6,089 nt of DNA, taken from the NCBI GenBank assembly GCA_937121005.1, contig CAKZKB010000394.1, positions 1 to 6,089 on the forward strand, read 5' to 3'. Of the stretch, positions 5,601 through 6,089 are shown piece after piece. A program made the translations under genes and the position numbers. The notes under the pieces are model-generated. The model saw only the letters and a list, made by a program, of their open reading frames with translations. It was not told the DNA's origin and searched no databases. This stretch comes from an uncultured cyanobacterium. GTDB taxonomy: Bacteria; Cyanobacteriota; Cyanobacteriia; Cyanobacteriales; Geitlerinemataceae. Within the stretch, counting starts at the first letter, position 1; each line of letters starts with the position of its first letter.

Positions 5601-6089
5601 GAAATGAAGGCACGAGTCCGATTTTGGAAGTACAAATTGTCGATCCCAACGACTTGTTACCGCCGGTGGTGGATATTCGAGATGATATCGGAGACATCCT
5701 CATCAGTGCGCCTACCGATGTCATTGGAATTGCCTACGATCCCGATGGTAATTTAACCCACTATACTCTAGAAGTGGCTCCCGTTGCTGGGGGAGAGTTT
5801 GTCGAGATCCTCAGCGTTGACGGACAAGAAGTCACCACTTATTCGGCTTTGGGAGAATTCGATTCTTCGGTGTTGTTAAACGACAGTTATATCCTCCGAT
5901 TGACGGCAACGGATGCAGGCGGAAATACAGCTTCCGATGAGGAAATCGTCCACTTGACGGGTGACTTGAAGTTAGGCAATTTCCAACTCTCGTTTACGGA
6001 TTTAGAAGTTCCGGTGTCGGGGATTCCCATTAGCATCACTCGCACTTACGATACTCTGACTTCGTTGACATCTGACGAGTTGGGATACG
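2672..6089 (+). CDS. Giant Ig-like/cadherin-like repeat protein with C-terminal RHS region (3' end outside window)
   Basis: One frame stays open for 1139 codons to the right edge; the frame opens at 2612 and ATG 2672 is its first ATG. The first about 80 residues look like the middle of a beta-sandwich domain (SFAAAFVDRQVAKL, PGETTTFEVEFTGTG). Nine He_PIG/cadherin-like repeats follow (2915-5359), then two Ig-like domains (5360-5959), then the entry into an RHS region: LKLGNFQLSFTDLEVPVSG and IPISITRTYDTL (5966-6058). The protein is predicted to be an extracellular or surface scaffold that carries a C-terminal toxin, as in other large RHS proteins. There is no signal peptide, and the ATG lies inside the upstream gene with no clear ribosome binding site. 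The gene is therefore probably 5'-truncated or fused at about 2690. Acidic AxDxxGD turns suggest Ca2+ binding, which is inferred. Confidence 0.85.
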   Translation, partial: MQSYNKTNAESFAAAFVDRQVAKLQTPFTLDVVSTDETIGFDNLTGTVNARPGETTTFEVEFTGTGEAHSFDLLFSQPETNRVLGSIPVTVGANSIYFYPAMAIDPDGDTLSYRLLSAPDSSQIDPITGEIEWTPTAEGVYSFTIEATDDRGGRAVQEYEVAVVASNNNTDPEITSTPRETAVEGVAYSYGVAATDDEGDRLQFFLDEAPEGASIDRNTGVVSWTPQETSETPQSFTVRVTDGRGGSDLQNFGVTVGEDTGNIAPQFDSEPIAIAIAGELYRYDAIATDSNEDILNYELAVSPEGMTVDPETGVVVWEPSLSQVGEQTVILRVEDGRGGIDLQAFEIATVTDNRPAIFSEPSLQASEGLPYEYRVRAIDANGDSLTYSVANAPVGMSIDESGVLRWETPILGAYDDIEIAVSDGTGETLQVFDLQVVPPSANITPEILSSPREAVRVGSNYSYRTEAIDANGDLLSYQLTNSPTGMTVDANTGFVFWQPQPGQLGGHAVTVEVSDDRGGIVEQDFTISVVSTATNSAPNIDSDPLEASTVDRLYRYDLTATDPEGDVLFWSLETGPAGMAIDEETGTLLWTPVLEQIGSHEVVVEVTDGFGAIDTQSYTLDVRGVNVPPQITSVPLTLGSQGVEYNDVMTAIDLEGDPLIFSLDNAPTGMSIDPETGVMSWNFPLAGSYQLEAIVTDSQGDSDRQFFTLEVGTEVLNSPPEFTSTPVLFADINGSYRYELNAIDGDDDDITYSLVTGQDLGLSIVDDAVVGNISTLGSHRIVVSASDGMGVGIQSFIVEAIEDEPPAIDTRVLPAEFATPDVTYGYDVRATDATPLTYNLDGVSLGLGMTIDSEGRLRWIPDDRDVGLMHSGTISVTDVFGKVATLDFDFTVVNDEIPPSVILNPVRGVGTVNGELRADLGSVTRFQAIATDNVGVAELEVFVDGIPVAIDASGFFNFVPSSVGTLEVRAVASDGAGNEGTSPILEVQIVDPNDLLPPVVDIRDDIGDILISAPTDVIGIAYDPDGNLTHYTLEVAPVAGGEFVEILSVDGQEVTTYSALGEFDSSVLLNDSYILRLTATDAGGNTASDEEIVHLTGDLKLGNFQLSFTDLEVPVSGIPISITRTYDTLTSLTSDELGY
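2682..2689 (+). repeat. Direct repeat ACAATAAA, right copy
   Basis: Identical to 2251-2258. It overlaps the TAA stop of the AT-rich gene and lies where sequence typical of the giant repeat protein begins (NAESF from 2693). In the giant gene frame it is read as (T)AC AAT AAA, in phase with the left copy. Confidence 0.5.
2915..5359 (+). repeat. Nine tandem He_PIG/cadherin-like protein repeats, period about 270 bases
   Basis: Units begin near 2915, 3185, 3464, 3734, 4004, 4283, 4553, 4829 and 5084, so spacings run from 255 to 279 bases. The consensus reads PxIxSxP, then YxYxxxAxDxxGDxLxYxL, then aPxGMsIDxxTGxxxWxP, then GxxxVxVxVxDgrGGxxxQxFxxxV. This matches the putative Ig (He_PIG) and dystroglycan-type cadherin-like families. 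The units differ clearly in DNA sequence, so the array is old. Unit 1 lacks the GM of the PxGM motif. Unit 8 (4829-5083) has lost the TGxxxWxP segment, and unit 9 has a longer insert near its Trp. Confidence 0.85.
5360..5959 (+). other. Two Ig-like domains between the repeat array and RHS region
   Basis: The first (about 5360-5652) reads RFQAIATDNVGVAELEVFVD, VRAVASDGAGNEGTSPILEV, typical of bacterial Ig-like domains with an 'AxDnvGVaxvevfvDG' strand. The second (about 5653-5959) has VIGIAYDPDGNLTHYTLEV and SYILRLTATDAGGNTASDEE. Both lack the PxGMxID and Trp motifs of the upstream repeats. They form the stalk that leads into the RHS part of the same protein. Confidence 0.7.
5960..6089 (+). 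other. Start of a second RHS region (continues beyond window)
   Basis: GDLKLGNFQLSFTDLEVPVS followed by GIPISITRTYDTLTSLTSDE is the usual entry to the RHS region in large RHS proteins (short strand, 'VPVSGIPIxxTRTYDT'). The RHS repeats and any toxin tip of this gene would lie to the right of the window. Confidence 0.75.

Noticed and set aside
5182..5724. 180-codon minus-strand open frame, Ser/Thr/Pro-rich
   Set aside because: It is antisense to conserved Ig-like domains of the giant gene, has low-complexity composition and matches no recognisable family.

Overview
The window looks like chromosomal DNA from a cyanobacterium. The palindrome GCGATCGC (HIP1, typical of many cyanobacterial genomes) occurs five times, with many shorter CGATCG variants, and the long repetitive surface proteins here are of a type common in filamentous cyanobacteria. 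All supported genes lie on the + strand. I see no tRNA, rRNA, CRISPR array or transposase.

Layout. Positions 3-1088 hold the 3' end of an RHS/YD-repeat gene: RHS repeats, the conserved RHS core ending in DPSGL, a hydrophobic helical stretch, an acidic linker, and a C-terminal domain resembling the type 33 polymorphic toxin family. After it come a 35-residue ORF that may be the relic of an immunity gene (1078-1185), a consensus-like promoter, and a leader with overlapping hairpins (1182-1279). A DUF4279-type gene, probably an immunity protein, follows at 1325-1729. An orphan RHS-repeat fragment lacking start, core and toxin (1764-2300) is next, then an AT-rich small gene of uncertain function whose normal start codon seems to be lost (about 2311-2688). 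From 2672 to beyond the window runs one open frame of at least 1139 codons. It encodes nine He_PIG/cadherin-like repeats of about 90 residues, two further Ig-like domains, and the beginning of a second RHS region (5960 on). This frame has no signal peptide and begins inside the preceding gene.

Interpretation. This is a polymorphic-toxin locus of RHS type. One complete toxin tip is followed by displaced immunity-type genes and broken RHS pieces, and then by a second, apparently 5'-truncated giant RHS gene. The boundaries between RHS-type DNA (HIP1-containing) and the small cargo genes (no HIP1, AT-rich) are abrupt, as expected if toxin/immunity cassettes are swapped by recombination. An 8-bp direct repeat, ACAATAAA, flanks the second cargo gene. 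It lies in the same codon phase on both sides, so loss of one copy plus the intervening DNA would fuse the orphan RHS fragment in frame with the giant gene. The toxin would act on competing neighbours, immunity proteins would protect the producer, and the Ig-like/RHS protein would be the exported scaffold. These roles rest on family knowledge and were not tested here.
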